From assembly GCA_963691655.1 (NCBI GenBank), contig OY829328.1, positions 73,474,400 to 73,538,399 of the forward strand: a stretch of DNA of 64,000 nt, given 5' to 3'. Below the pieces are notes generated by a model. That model had not been told where the DNA came from and searched no databases. It saw nothing but the letters and a program-made list of their open reading frames with translations. Below are positions 1-11,541 of the stretch, in pieces; position 1 is the first letter of the stretch; the number at the start of each line of letters is the position of its first letter. Source of the DNA: Toxonevra muliebris (lineage: Eukaryota > Arthropoda > Insecta > Diptera > Pallopteridae). Position numbers and translations under genes: made by a program.

Positions 1-1401
1 TTGCGATGTCCTAGGCAGTAGTCAATTGTGCGACTCTGCATGACTTTTCAACTAACTTAAAGTTAGTTGCTTAAAAGCTAGCTAAAAGTTATCTAAGTTA
101 TTGTTAGCTATAAACTTATAACATCTAACTATAAGTTTATTAGCTTACAATTTATAATTAATACATCTTAGAATATTTGAAATTTAATAAAAAAACATTA
201 CATTTTATGAAATTATTTTATTTTTCTAGCATTTTCCACATTAATATTAATATTAAACTTTTTCTAATTTAGTTGCATGCCCGAAATTGAGCACTGATTT
301 TGTTTTCACAATGCACAAAAGGAAAAAATCAAACAACAGTTAAATGCTCTGATTAGATTTCACAATGCACAAAACGAAAAGAAATGAAACAACAGTTAAA
401 TGCTCTTTAACCAGAGATAAGAAAATATGTCAAAAATAACAAATCCACTGCACAGAATATGCACGGTTTGATTTTGGGGAAACTCTGCATTACATTATAG
501 TTAGCTTATAGTTATTTTAACATTAAAGTTAACTAGAAGTGTGCTATTTTCGTAGTCGACTATCGAATTGCTTGGAGGGTATGGTTGAAAATACAATGCC
601 ATGGGAGATTGATTGGATAAAGAGGCATGTTATCTCTCATATAATTTGAATTTTCATTATGGGATATCTTAGAAATTCAGAAAAATTATGAAGGTTTGTA
701 TTTTAAAATGGATTATCGGTAGTATTAACTAAGAAGAATTAGGCAATTGAGAATGGAACATCATCTTGTCAAAATTACTGAAAAATTCTCACAGTTTCTA
801 CTCATATACTAATTGGTTGACACTGAGACTTCGTACGAAGCACATTGACATTGCCCAACATATTTGGTTTTTTCAGCACACCATCCGACACAAGTCCCAA
901 GCTTGCCTGAATCCTCCTCGCCAAGTAATGAGATATCTCAATTTATACGTATTAAATATGCGTGAGCTTACGCTCAGTAATTGCAGTTTTAAAATCTGAA
1001 TGATTACTTGAATATCAAAAAATGTCATTTCAAACTCAGAATTGTCGTTTGAAAATTAAAAATCAATAACTATTTGTTAAGTAAACTGCAACTATTGTTC
1101 AGACATAACAGAATAACATAAATGTGTACATATCTATTTTCGAAGGCACACAGTACTTCCGCATATCTTGACATCAATAATGCTATTTCGAGCTACAGCT
1201 TCATCAAAATATTGTTGAAGCGAAAGTTCTTATGAAAGAGTACTGAAATCTGGATCGACCATTTTTTGTGTGACGAATAATTTTATTTTGTTCGGCTTTC
1301 TATGCACACGTCAAAAAACTACAACAAAGTAATTTCTCTCACTCTCTTTATCTACTAAAGCAACGTTGTTGTATGTTCGGATCTCTTTTTTTACTGAAAC
1401 T
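1..1401. other. AT-rich non-coding sequence, no gene seen
   Basis: No supported coding region. The first 550 bases are rich in short inverted stretches built on TTAGCT/AGCTAA and ATAAACTTATA. A short two-copy tandem repeat lies at 307-412. The only open frame of note (766-999) carries an RTKHIDI heptapeptide seen in copia-type RNase H tails, but nothing around it supports a retrotransposon. Confidence 0.5.
307..412 (+). repeat. Two-copy tandem repeat, 54-bp period
   Basis: The segment starting CACAATGCACAAAA at 307 is repeated at 361 with a few changes. Each copy ends in CAACAGTTAAATGCTCT. Direct observation; no function is implied. Confidence 0.8.
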
Positions 1402-1414
1402 TTTATAGATACAG

Positions 1415-1724
1415 AAGACGAACTCGATAGTCTAATGGGTAGTGCACTAGACTTTCATCTGGGAGGTTCGGGTTCGATTCCCGTCTTCGTCTGGTGGTTA
1501 ATTTTCATAACTTTCTTATATTCACTATCAATATGAAGTGTATGAGAATTATAAGGTAGTGTACAAGTGCACACCTTGGTTGGTAATGGCAAAACCACCA
1601 AGCCGATAAAAAAATTGCCACAGTGCCGTTCGGAATCGGCGTTAAACTGTAGGTCCAACTATGTGGTATCACAATAGGCCGATCAGGCCTAAGTGTGTCT
1701 CTCGACAGCCACTCCAATCTAACC
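1415..1724 (+). mobile_element. tRNA-derived SINE, copy 1
   Basis: A 310-bp element is flanked by a perfect 13-bp direct repeat, TTTATAGATACAG, at 1402-1414 and 1725-1737, which is the expected target-site duplication of a retroposed SINE. It opens with a tRNA-like module (1416-1492), continues with a unique body and ends in CCAATCTAACC. A second copy lies inverted at 50704-51020. The A/B-box promoter inside the tRNA-like head would drive Pol III transcription (known for the class). Mobilisation by a partner LINE is inferred. Confidence 0.9.
1416..1492 (+). other. tRNA-like head of the SINE (Glu-UUC-like)
   Basis: The 5' AGACGAA pairs perfectly with the 3' TTCGTCT as a 7-bp acceptor stem. 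A B-box GGTTCGATTCC and a T-arm-like CGGG/CCCG stem are present. The anticodon-like loop reads CTTTCAT, which would place UUC (Glu) in the anticodon position. The D arm is irregular. It sits inside a repeated element with target duplications, so it is a SINE head and not a working tRNA gene. Confidence 0.75.
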
Positions 1725-1741
1725 TTTATAGATACAGCTGA

Positions 1742-2040
1742 ATTTTGCTTTTGGATGTCTGAATGTCAGCTTTCTCTTTTGTTTTTTTGTTCCATCGTCA
1801 ACAGCTTTTATGCACAACGATTTCGACCAGCCGATTTTGTATTTCTATTACTTCTTTGCTATTCGTTTTACATGAGTGGAGCAGAGATGCAAAACTTGTA
1901 AAAGGCAAACGTGAAAAATCAATGAAAACTCGTTGGCACAGCCGATTGCGACTCGTTCACTTTCGCCTCCCCTCCCTCGTGATCAAACAGAAAATCGGTG
2001 AGAGAAATCAGACAGAAATCGGTGTGTGTAAAAGCTGACA
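1742..2040 (+). repeat. MITE family A, degenerate copy 1
   Basis: About 270 bp here match, in inverted orientation, the MITE at 20934-21246. The shared blocks include AACTTGTAAAAGGCAAACGT and AAATCGGTGTGTGTAAAAGC. The right terminus (AAATCGGTGTGTGTAAAAGC) is preserved, while the left terminus is decayed. It lies directly downstream of SINE copy 1. Confidence 0.75.
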
Positions 2041-2372
2041 ACATGGCGAAATTTTAATAGGTGATAGCAGCGTCAGCTCTGTCTTCTTCTTCTTCTCTCA
2101 TTTTTTTTATGTGAAGATAATCTTAACTGTCAAAATCTTTGTTTTTTTTTTTTCCATGCATTTGTCCTTGTGCTTTTGACAATTACGATTTTTAGCAACA
2201 ACAGAGTAGCGTGTTGTTATTGTTACGTTGTACTTGTTGTAATGCTGCTACCATCATGTTAAATCCGCCTTGGCTGACAATAAACAAAAGAGCGAGTAAG
2301 CAAACAAAATCAACTCTTGCAAGAACAACACGAGCAGCACTCTCATTCTTTCATATTTATGTATGTATTGGT

Positions 2373-3477
2373 CAGTGATGCCAACTTGCGGGGAATTCCC
2401 CGATTTGCGGGGAATTTTACTTAGTGCGGGGAATCGGGGAATGAGCTGTTTTTTGCGGGGAATTTGAAATAGTTCAGCTTTTAATATTAAAATACCTCAA
2501 ACAGTCTGTAGAATATTTTTTGCCAAATTTTATATTCCTAAATACAATTCTGGCACATTCGCAACCAACACCATAAAAACATTGCTTTATGCAACACAGT
2601 TTATGTTTAGTATTCAGGCAGTCCAACGCGATCGCGCAGTGCTTCGATTTCTCTTTCAGCCGTTTAGAAAGGCTTAGCTGTGCCTTTGTTCAGCACCTAC
2701 TAATTAATAACTGTTTGTCCTTGGTGACTGTAACCTATAAACTTGTAAATTGTGGTCAGCTATTATAAAGAAGAAGAAGTATATTTTATATGTTAAAAAG
2801 CGATAGTCGAAACTTTAAACCAGTTTTTCTCAAAACAAGGTTTTTTCCATTGGCGTGCACTATAACTGAAATTTAAATATATTCTTCTACATTACAATGG
2901 CCCCAGGATGTAAGTTTGGTTAATTCTTTCCTCAATTTGGAACTTTGTTTTTACGAAAAAAGTCCAATTTTTGAAAAAACTAATTTTTGTATTCTGCCAT
3001 TATGTGAATTGTTGGTCATACAGAATAATCTAAGTATGTCCTGAGAGTACAGTTATAATTTTTCTAATGGTATTTTTTTAAATGTTCCAGTGAGCTGCAA
3101 TCACGCCCGCCATTGCCTTTGACGATTTTCAAAACGTCTTCCACGAAGCTGCAAAAAAAACCCTTTATATAATTTTTTTTTTTTTAATTATTACATAACT
3201 ATTCATGTACTTGAAGCCTTTAAATAGGTGTCAGAAATTTTTTTTTTATCAATTTATCAATCCAAGAAAAATTGATAAAAAAAATTTTAACCCAGAAAGT
3301 GCAGGGCACTTTAAAATAACTCTGATCGAGAGTAACTCTAAGCCTACGTAAAGGGTATTTTTCGTTTGTATAAAATGTTTATAATATGAAATTATACCGG
3401 TGCGGGGAATTTGGTCGAAAATCGGGGAATTTCGCGAGAGTTATCGGGCAGAAAGAAAAAATTAGTTGGCATCCCTG
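2373..3477. mobile_element. Non-autonomous hAT-type transposon, 1105 bp
   Basis: Perfect 8-bp direct repeats GTATTGGT at 2365-2372 and 3478-3485 flank termini CAGTGATGCCAACT and (reverse complement) CAGGGATGCCAACT, which form 14-bp terminal inverted repeats with one mismatch. An 8-bp duplication with CAG-starting termini is the hAT superfamily pattern. The first ~100 bp and the last ~85 bp carry several copies of GCGGGGAAT or TCGGGGAAT, probably transposase-binding subterminal repeats, all on the same strand. No transposase frame is present inside. Confidence 0.9.
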
Positions 3478-3720
3478 GTATTGGTACTAAAAGAATTTCT
3501 TGCAAAAACAACACGACTAACAACAGTAAATTCCTCTGAAATCAATCACTCGCTAATTTGAGATGAGATTGAGTGTCTCTGCGTCTCTACCCAATTTCCA
3601 TGCCTAAAATTTATTCATATGAAAAAAGTCTGGAGTCGAATCATCTGATCCGTGAACGTACAACTTGTCAAATAAAAGTGAGTATTTTTTGCAAATTACA
3701 TGACCGGATCTAGCGATTCA

Positions 3721-4043
3721 AGGCTTTGTCACATAGAGCCCGTTGTGTACGTGAGAGCAAAGTATACAACTGACACGAAGTAAGCGAAGGAGAGAGGTAA
3801 CACAAAGCATACGTTGCCAACGGTTACACAATCATACACAAAATAAATCAGCTGATAGATGCAACACTCTCAATTCTATTTCAACGTACGGCAAGGTTGA
3901 GAGTTGCCCAACTTTTTACGTTACTTCAACGTATAAGTTGTGTATGGGCCACACTAGATACGATTTCATATATTTTATATGTAGTAGTTGTCAGTTGTAT
4001 ACTTTGCTCTCACGTACACAACGGACTCTATGTGCCAAAGCCT
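3721..4043. mobile_element. MITE with about 60-bp inverted arms
   Basis: The left arm (3721-3780) starts AGGCTTTGTCACATAGAG. The right arm (about 3986-4043) is its near-perfect inverse. TCA flanks both sides (3718-3720 and 4044-4046), a possible 3-bp target duplication. No coding capacity. The open frame across it is incidental. Confidence 0.8.
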
Positions 4044-4046
4044 TCA

Positions 4047-6290
4047 GCCTCTGATTACGATGTCGGCTCTCTCATTGTCTTTTCATGCACTCTACGATAT
4101 TCTTTTTCTCTTATATTTAAAAGGAACTTAAAGAGTTTTGTAAGAGCCAATCCGGGAGAAGCAACAACCAAATGCAGAACAACAATAGATGTATTAATGA
4201 CACCTATAGAAAATTGCATCAAAGTATTTATTTCATATTTTAGCTATCATAAGTTGATTGGTATCATTCCTCGAAATTCGAAACACGAATTCTGAACATT
4301 GATATTTCCAATTTTTAATTACACATATCGCTCATTTACTAAGACTGTCATAACTCAAAAAACGCGTTTAAAGTTTTCAATTGTCTCCCATTTTGCAGAA
4401 AAAAGAAGAAATCTTATAGTTCTCATGCGCTCAGTATACAAGATATTAATATGAAATTTTTACACAATATAAAGCGTCACATAATGAATAATTCTGCATC
4501 ATTAACTCAAAAATCGTGTACTTTGACTTATGACAGTCTTTTAGTAAATGATATGTAAGAATTCAAATTTAGTTTTAATTTTTACTATGGCTAAAGATAT
4601 TTTTATATAGTTTCTAATTAACCCAGCTATGCCCATTGTCCTATTTGTAGGTCACTTCAGAAATATATGATTTTGGTTAAATGAGAATATATTCAATTAA
4701 AATAAAAACTTTTTGAACTGTGCTAGATATAGACCATTGGGTATATCTGGATTAAATATTTGGAAATATTTATATATACATGCGGATAAACATAAAGCTT
4801 GAATACAGTCTGCAGTTCCGAATTCAATAATTGACCGCATTGATATCGATTTTTTTTATAAACTTACCCTTTTCACTTCTAATAAATAAATTAAATTACA
4901 ACTGGTGAATTTTTATCGAGCTCAAGGCCAAGCAAAAATAAAGTTTTTTTATACAAATTTATTTTTATTTTTAAAAAAACTTTTATATTTGTTTGTCAAT
5001 ATTTCGACTTCAATTAGAAGTCATCTTCAGGACACTATAGAGATAAAATTGAATTACTTTAACTTAAAACAAACATATAATATTTAAGAAAACAAATAAT
5101 TAGTCACAACTTACATTAAACGTTACATATATCTTACAAGGTTCAAATACATAAATTTGTAACATTAAGATATTATTTAACGAAATATAAATTAAATTAC
5201 TTAACTTCTTCTGTATTTGTGTTTATTTTATGCTTAATACTAAAAAATATGTCATAGAAAAATATAACAATGCTTTTATAAATGTATTACATAATTTACT
5301 ATCTATGAGCACAGCACACTCTATTAATATTAAAATTTATATTTACTCAAATTTATTAGCTAAAAGAAAATATATTAAAGACAGCGGATTAATAAATAAT
5401 TTCATTGTGTAAATATTTTATAAGATCATTTGTATATATAAAGCCTGCCTAAAGTGCTCTCACGTATAAATGTTTGCATATTATAAAACAAGCAGAAATG
5501 TTTGAGATTATGGAAAAAATGTGTTATTACGAAGTCTATGTCTAATGTATTACTTACATTTTATCGAAACATTGTGAAAAATAAAAAAATTAATGCTTTG
5601 TGACGGTATAATACGTTGAAATTTAATACGAAACTTTGTCTAGTATAAATATTTTTATGATTAGGAGAGAAATATATTAAAAAGTCCAAAAAAATTTAGT
5701 TTTTGCGACAAATTTGTTAAAACCGCTTTTTTTGTTTTCTTTATAAACGGGAATTTATATTTAAATTTAATAAAAATAAATAAAATTTTTAATTTTAATC
5801 TAACCTAACTAATTTAATTTTTATTTATACACAAATCTTAGGTTGGGAATGAATGAATAATATATGTAAAGTTAAAAATCTTATTGGCAATAGAATTCTG
5901 TTTTTTATTTTTCCTTTAAATGTTGGCACCATCGAAAATTGGCATTTCCAGTCTCATAATGTTTTTAATTTACAACGATGTATACAGAAAATGTAAATAT
6001 AACACCTTAAAATTAAGTTAATTTAGTAAAAGAGAGTGTGACTGTATTTCTTTCTCGCTTTGACTGCTTTTATATAGCGCAAATGCAAATTCACGCAGAG
6101 AGACTTTTTTTTTTATAGACGAGAGAGATGTGTTCTGTTTTTAGTGCATTACTTTTGACAATCATTCTCTTCTTTTTTTTCTTTTCGTACATTGTCACAT
6201 AAATGTTGTTGTTTTATATAACGAAAGAATTTGCCTGATTTCAAGCATCGTATAAACATGAGCGACCATAACAAAAGAGAATAGCCGATT
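4047..6290. other. AT-rich non-coding stretch with one hammerhead-like hairpin
   Basis: No gene seen. The short frames at 4905 and 5230 are AT-rich and show no domain. The one structured item is the hairpin at 5002-5030, annotated separately. Confidence 0.45.
5002..5030 (-). ncRNA. Hammerhead-like hairpin motif (minus strand)
   Basis: Read on the minus strand: CTGAAGA, one T, a perfect 6-bp stem GACTTC/GAAGTC closing a 5-nt loop, then GAAA. The order CTGANGA-stem-GAAA is that of a hammerhead ribozyme core. However, the second U of the canonical CTGATGA is replaced by A, and an unpaired T sits where the 10.1 base of stem II should pair. The same layout recurs at 32395-32421 beside a Penelope-like endonuclease. 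Catalytic activity is not shown. Confidence 0.35.
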
Positions 6291-6299
6291 ACACCCTTG

Positions 6300-6600
6300 C
6301 TGGAATAAAGGCGTCGTCATAGTGATGGCATGATTACAACAATTTCAACTTGGCAAAAACAACACATCTTTGTTGTTGCAACAGATACTATTAAATGGCA
6401 AAATCAATCTTCAACAACACAATAACAACACATCTGTTGCTGCCATAATGGCGGCATGCAGTGAATGACAAAATGGAGAGAAAAAGTAAACAAACAAGCA
6501 AATGTAAACAATGATTTTAACAGCCTATGGTATTGATCAAGAAAAATGAAGTAGAATGAGTTGCTGGTAATTTCACCTTATATAAACCTTGGGCGTCGTA
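6300..6600 (+). repeat. Dispersed repeat family E, copy 1
   Basis: Shares ordered blocks with 33960-34185: CCATAATGGCGG, AAGTAAACAAAC, and a closing block like GCTGGTAACTCCACC. The two copies are strongly diverged and in the same orientation. It is rich in AACAACA and TTGTTGTTG tracts. Class unknown. Confidence 0.5.
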
Positions 6601-6628
6601 TAAAAAATCGATCTCTCCCGTCTTTGTG

Positions 6629-8417
6629 TGCCTGGTTTTCACTATGTTAGCATTTACGCAATGAGACTAGTCTCATGAAACTTGGCAAAATGTAGGGAAG
6701 AGGGGAGAAACTTCAGGGGGACAGAGAAAATCTCTCGGGCCGGACGTTACATTTTTGTAGTACCATGTTTGCACATATCGACGAAAACTATAATGGCGAA
6801 AACCGATAAATGCTGCATGAAACTTCAAAAAAGAATGTCAAAGCAAAGAATATATAATACATAGAAGGCGCATCTCTCAAAATTTTTCCAAAATATGTTG
6901 CTTTCGTTTCGGGTGCGGGCGGTCGCAGTAAAGAGGAAGAGCAAAATCACTTATTTAATTTGCTTTTACTCTCTCCCATGCACTTTCATGGTGTTTTTTT
7001 TTTTTTTTCTTAGGCTCTCGCACATCGTTACAGAGTACTGCCAAATGAGACTGCGTATAGTTTCATATGTTTGTTTTGTTTTTTTTTGCGTTGTTGCCGA
7101 GTATCAATATTGCTTTCCAACATAATTGATTTTTTTTTTCGATTTGTGACCCAAAATTTTGGTCGTAACAAAATTTCTTTTTAGTAATATTTTTTTTTTT
7201 TTTTTTTGTATTCGAAAAAGCATAAAAAGTTGAAATCAATCGATTTAGAAAGTTTTTATGGGGGCACCTCTCGTTGTAACTTTTAAAAAATTTACCTTTT
7301 TTGCATTTTCAAAAATATGTCTACAAATTTTTAAGTTGATCCGGAGAAAATTTTTGACTCTTTATTATTTGCAAAAAAGTTTTCTTCTTGACATTAAAGT
7401 AAGTTGAAACTTTAAACGCGTTTTTCTCAAAAAAGTCATTATTGAAGTCGGTGACCACGATTATTCAACAGCTTCTAAACCGAATATTTTCTAATTTATA
7501 TGCTTTTAAAATATATAGTAATCTAGATTAATCGAAGGAAAACTATTTTTTACAAATGAAACAGCGTTTTTTAGTTAAAATTTAACTGTTAACTTTGACA
7601 GTCGGTGATTTTGTTAAATATGCATTTTTTTCACATCCTTCGATTAATCACTAGATAATCTTAAAATGAAAGTAAATCCATTTCATTTTTGGATTTCAAA
7701 TGTTCTAGATTTGCAAAATATCATCATCAAAATATGTTTTCCAGAAAGGCGTCGACGGGATCACACATTACTCATAAAGTTTTAAATATTTTTGAATAGA
7801 GATTAGTTAAAGTTAAGTTCAATACATGCACTTTTAGATAATAAATAGTTTTTGTAAAAAACTTTATTAGTTTACCTGAAAAAAAATCTTAAAGAATACC
7901 TATTTTTTCGCGTCACAACTAGAGATTTGAGTTTTATAACCTGTGCCATACATAAAAGCGCACCGGCTTTGCGCTGTAAATTCTGCTAAATAATGAAAAT
8001 ACCAGCTCATATTACTAGCACGAAAACCAAAAAAAAAAAAAAAGAAAAACATGAAAAAAAGACAATACAAAACTCTCATTAAAAAACCCCTCTCATTAAA
8101 CAAAGCCAACAAAAGAGAGAAAGAAACTATTTCAACCACTCATTGGTTTTATGAGAACAACTGAATTTTGAGTGCAAACTGGAGGCAGTTATGGCTCCAT
8201 AGAACAAAATTTTTGTGCAAATAAATTTGTTCGTGATGCGCCTTCTATGTATTATATATTATTTGGTCAAAGTCTCTCATGAGTATAGTCGGAGAGAGAG
8301 AGAGAGAGAGAGAGATAGTTTCTTTTGCTTGGTTTTTACTATGTCATATTCCCTGTCAAAAAGAGAGAAAGAGAGAATTTCCTATATGTATGAATTTGAC
8401 ATAGTGAAAACCAGGCA
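6629..8417. mobile_element. Putative foldback element with nested inverted repeats
   Basis: TGCCTGGTTTTCACTATG (6629-6646) recurs as a perfect inverse at 8400-8417. Inside it, a 26-bp segment at 6849-6874 recurs as a perfect inverse at 8235-8260 (core ACATAGAAGGCGCATC). A third terminus-like copy, TGCTTGGTTTTTACTATG, lies at 8326-8343, so 8326-8417 is itself a small MITE-like palindrome. No transposase frame and no clear target duplication. A (GA)n run lies at about 8291-8315. Confidence 0.55.
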
Positions 8418-9600
8418 TTATAATGACATTTCCAACACGTTAACAAATTTGATTGAATTTATTATACATTAACGGCAAATCGTTTCGTATTAAATTAATA
8501 ATCTTAATAAAATTAAAAGTTTGCTACAATACTTATAGTAAGTAATTGGGACAGTCGTTATTTAGTCTATGAATATTGTGGAATAAATCTTTTTTAGCTT
8601 AAGTACGAAAAAAACTAAGCAAATATAAATGCATTTAAATGCAAACATGTTTCAAAAACATATATGAAATATGAATTAAATATAACTAAAGAAATTAAAC
8701 ATATAGATAATCTAAAATTGAGTCGATAAAAATCAAAAATTAATTTTGGAAATTGAGGCTATCACTTTTCTAGCAGTCCTTTTGATGTAGTTACTGAAAA
8801 AAGTAATGACAATGGAAAATTAAGCTAGGCTGAAAATAAATCAGTGTTTAAAGTTGCTTCTAGACTAAAATAAAATCATAGGCAAAGTTTAAAGCAAATC
8901 TAAAATGATCAGGCCGAGATTTGGATTTTTTGGGTACGTTCCATATAGAATGGCAGTATAAGAGAGAACAAAAAAAGAAAAAAAAAACCAAAAAAAACTA
9001 CTAAGGCTCAGTATAAATATCAGTTGGACGGAATGATGCGATTGGCTTAGAGCAGTATTAGCCATTTCAAAGCTACGCGTGCAAAATCTTGTTCCTGTTT
9101 TTTGGCATTAGCATGGTAAATGAAAAAAAAAAAAGTTTTGCACGCGTGCCTATAAAGTGGCTAACATTGGCTTAGGATTCGACTATATCCAGTATACTTA
9201 GGCTGGCGGAGCTTTTCTAAAAGCGTATAAGTTTTAAAACGCAAACAAAAATGTTTTGATGTGGTAACATTACTCGTTTTATCCGCAGCTGGAATGCAAT
9301 CTGTTGCTTTGCATAAGTTTGATGTTTTTTTTTTTTTTCTCTCAATTCGATGAAGAATTTTATAATGACAAAAATAATTAATTAAAAAGAATTTTCATGA
9401 ACGTATTAAAAAATCTACGAACGTATCCAACAGTAATCAAATTTCGTACTCAATAAAAAACTTGCCTTGACTTTTGGGAACTTATAACTTTGCATCTATA
9501 CAACATCCGATACATTTTAGAACTCTGCCAGTATTTCTTTCAAAAAATATTGGAATTTTATCGACTCAGTTATGTCTGCACAAAATGATTAAATAAATAA
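8418..9600. other. Non-coding, AT-rich, with one palindrome
   Basis: No gene seen. The stretch holds homopolymer A/T runs and the palindrome at 9058-9164. Confidence 0.45.
9058..9164. repeat. Short palindromic MITE-like repeat
   Basis: The left arm TTAGCCATTTC...ACGCGTGCAAAAT (9058-9087) and its inverse (9134-9164) enclose about 46 bases. The ACGCGTGCAAAA core is perfect in both arms. Confidence 0.65.
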
Positions 9601-9610
9601 CGTAAATGAG

Positions 9611-9910
9611 GATAATTCGGATCGATTTTGTTTTACTAATTAACTTTTCTTTGGTATTTTTAAAATTACGAAACGAACGAGAATTATTTCTTCTTTCTAA
9701 TGGTATGTAACACTTATTTCAATTATTTCAAATTAATCAGTTGTGAGCAAAGAAACAAAGAGTGAGCGTATTTTCATACAAAGCCTTAGCAAATAATATA
9801 AGAAACCCACAAATTTTATAACAATAATAACTTTTGTTTGGTAAAAATAAACACCATTTTAGAAAACATACTAAGAACAAAATTGACTTTTAAAATCGAT
9901 CCGAATTACC
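9611..9910. repeat. Inverted-repeat unit ending in the GGTAATTCGGATCGA motif
   Basis: The left end GATAATTCGGATCGATTTT and the right end AAAATCGATCCGAATTACC are inverse copies about 300 bp apart, as in a MITE. These are two of eight copies of the motif between 9.6 and 11.4 kb. No coding frame inside. Confidence 0.6.
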
Positions 9911-9934
9911 AGCATGCGTTTTTCTACTTGCATA

Positions 9935-11417
9935 TAATTCGGATCGATGATCCATCCGAATTACCAGCAAATGAGGTGTTTGCATAATTACAAAATTTAG
10001 AAAAACTATATAGTTTCAATTAATGAAAGTTTTTTAGTTGTGATTTAGATATAATAGGTGATGTTAGGAGGTAATTCAGATCGACCCTTTGCTTAGAGAG
10101 TTTTTGTGGAATTTGAGTTCAAAGTTTAGATAAACTTGAAAAATATTTAGAATTTTAGTCAAAAATTTTCCATTTTAAAATCAAAAAATATTTTTTTAAA
10201 TTGAAATATTAATTGAAATTAATAGCGTTTCTTAGAGTTATACCAATTTTGAAACTAACAAGTAATTTTTAGCCAAACTCAATATGAAATATATTTTTAA
10301 AAACTAGTTTGTGTTAAATGATTATTATTTTTTTTATTCCAGACCACATTCTAATTTTTGATTATGTCAATATACTTATAAATTTTAGTTCAGAAATTTC
10401 TTAGAATGATTCGAAGAAATGATTTTTTTTTTATATATTTCATTGTTCATCAGCATACGGGCGTGGCCGCCGACTAGCGGATTCAGACATTTACCTTAAG
10501 GGGGTTAATATTTGTTCATTGCCCAACTATCAAATATATGAAATTCTTATCAGTAAGGAAGGGGAGAGTTAGGGAGCCGTTGGGGGGGGGGGGGGTGGGT
10601 GGGCGGAGTTGGAAGGGGGTGGTTAGGATGGAGTTGGGGGAAGATTGGAGGGAAGTCAGGGGTGTTTAACCCCAAATCCTTTCCCCTTTCCTACGCCCCT
10701 TAGATCCGCTATTGCTCCTACGTAAGATTGAACAGTCCCATACATTTTTTTTAATATATTCGCATCTATCGCCCATTCACTGCCTTTTCCCCTAATTTTG
10801 ATACTCCCATGAGTAGGGCCATAATTGAGAATTAGTTCGGTGTGGAACAAGTAAGTCTCCATTATTAAATTTTATTAAGTTAGCTCGATATCATATTGAA
10901 TTTTCGCAAATATGCCACGACCACTTTAGAGATACTGTCGAATGTTATAGCCCACAACTTGACATGCACACAAATGCATCTCTACACTAAATTTCACTAA
11001 GATCGGACAAACAGTATATGTTTAGATAAGGAAAACACATTGATTTGGGCAATAATTTCTATGTATGTGTGTATATGTATTTACGCATACATACATACAT
11101 TTTTTATATATGTATATATTTTCCCTAAACACCAAATTTATCTTTTGCATCTAAATATACCTCAAATTGAAGATAATTTGCTATAAATTTTGTCGATCCG
11201 AATTACATGCACACTCAATTTTTCGATCCGAATTACCTAAGTAACTATTAAAAAAAAAAGTTATGTTTTGTTTTTTTTTTTTTTTTTGGGGTAGTTAACA
11301 GCTTTAAAAGAGGACGAAATATACTTTAATTTTGTATTATAACATTTTTTTCATAAATCTGTAATCCTTATTTTTAGCGCTCAAAGTTTCCCTTGCAAAA
11401 ATCGATCCGAATTACCT
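9935..11417. repeat. Further six copies of the GGTAATTCGGATCGA motif
   Basis: Plus-strand copies at 9935-9947 and 10070-10084 (one mismatch). Minus-strand copies at 9952-9965 (partial), 11193-11207, 11223-11238 and 11402-11417. The pair 9935/9952 forms a small palindrome. The pair 10070/11238 could be the ends of a 1.17-kb element. The rest of the interval has no gene. Confidence 0.7.
10550..10665 (+). repeat. G-rich purine tract with a run of 14 G
   Basis: A run of 14 G (10582-10595) is followed by TGGGTGGGCGG and more G clusters. The spacing could form a G-quadruplex. The minus-strand frame 10656-10862 beside it shows no domain I recognise. Confidence 0.7.
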
Positions 11418-11541
11418 ACACTTACGTTATATGTATAGCAGAAGAATAAAATATATATATAAATATATAATAGAAAAATAAAAATATGAATGCAGTAATA
11501 TTCTGATGTATTTCAAATTTACTACCACGACGATCACGTTG

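Noticed and set aside
766..999. Copia-type RNase H fragment (RTKHIDI)
   Set aside because: Seven residues only; the rest of the frame and the surroundings do not match a copia element.
1416..1492. A possible functional tRNA-Glu gene
   Set aside because: It lies inside a repeated element with target-site duplications, the D arm is irregular, and the second copy is equally embedded.
3897..4295. 132-codon open frame
   Set aside because: Half lies in the right part of a MITE and the rest shows no domain; incidental.
10656..10862. 68-codon frame beside the G-rich tract
   Set aside because: No recognised domain, and no splice sites or neighbours supporting it.
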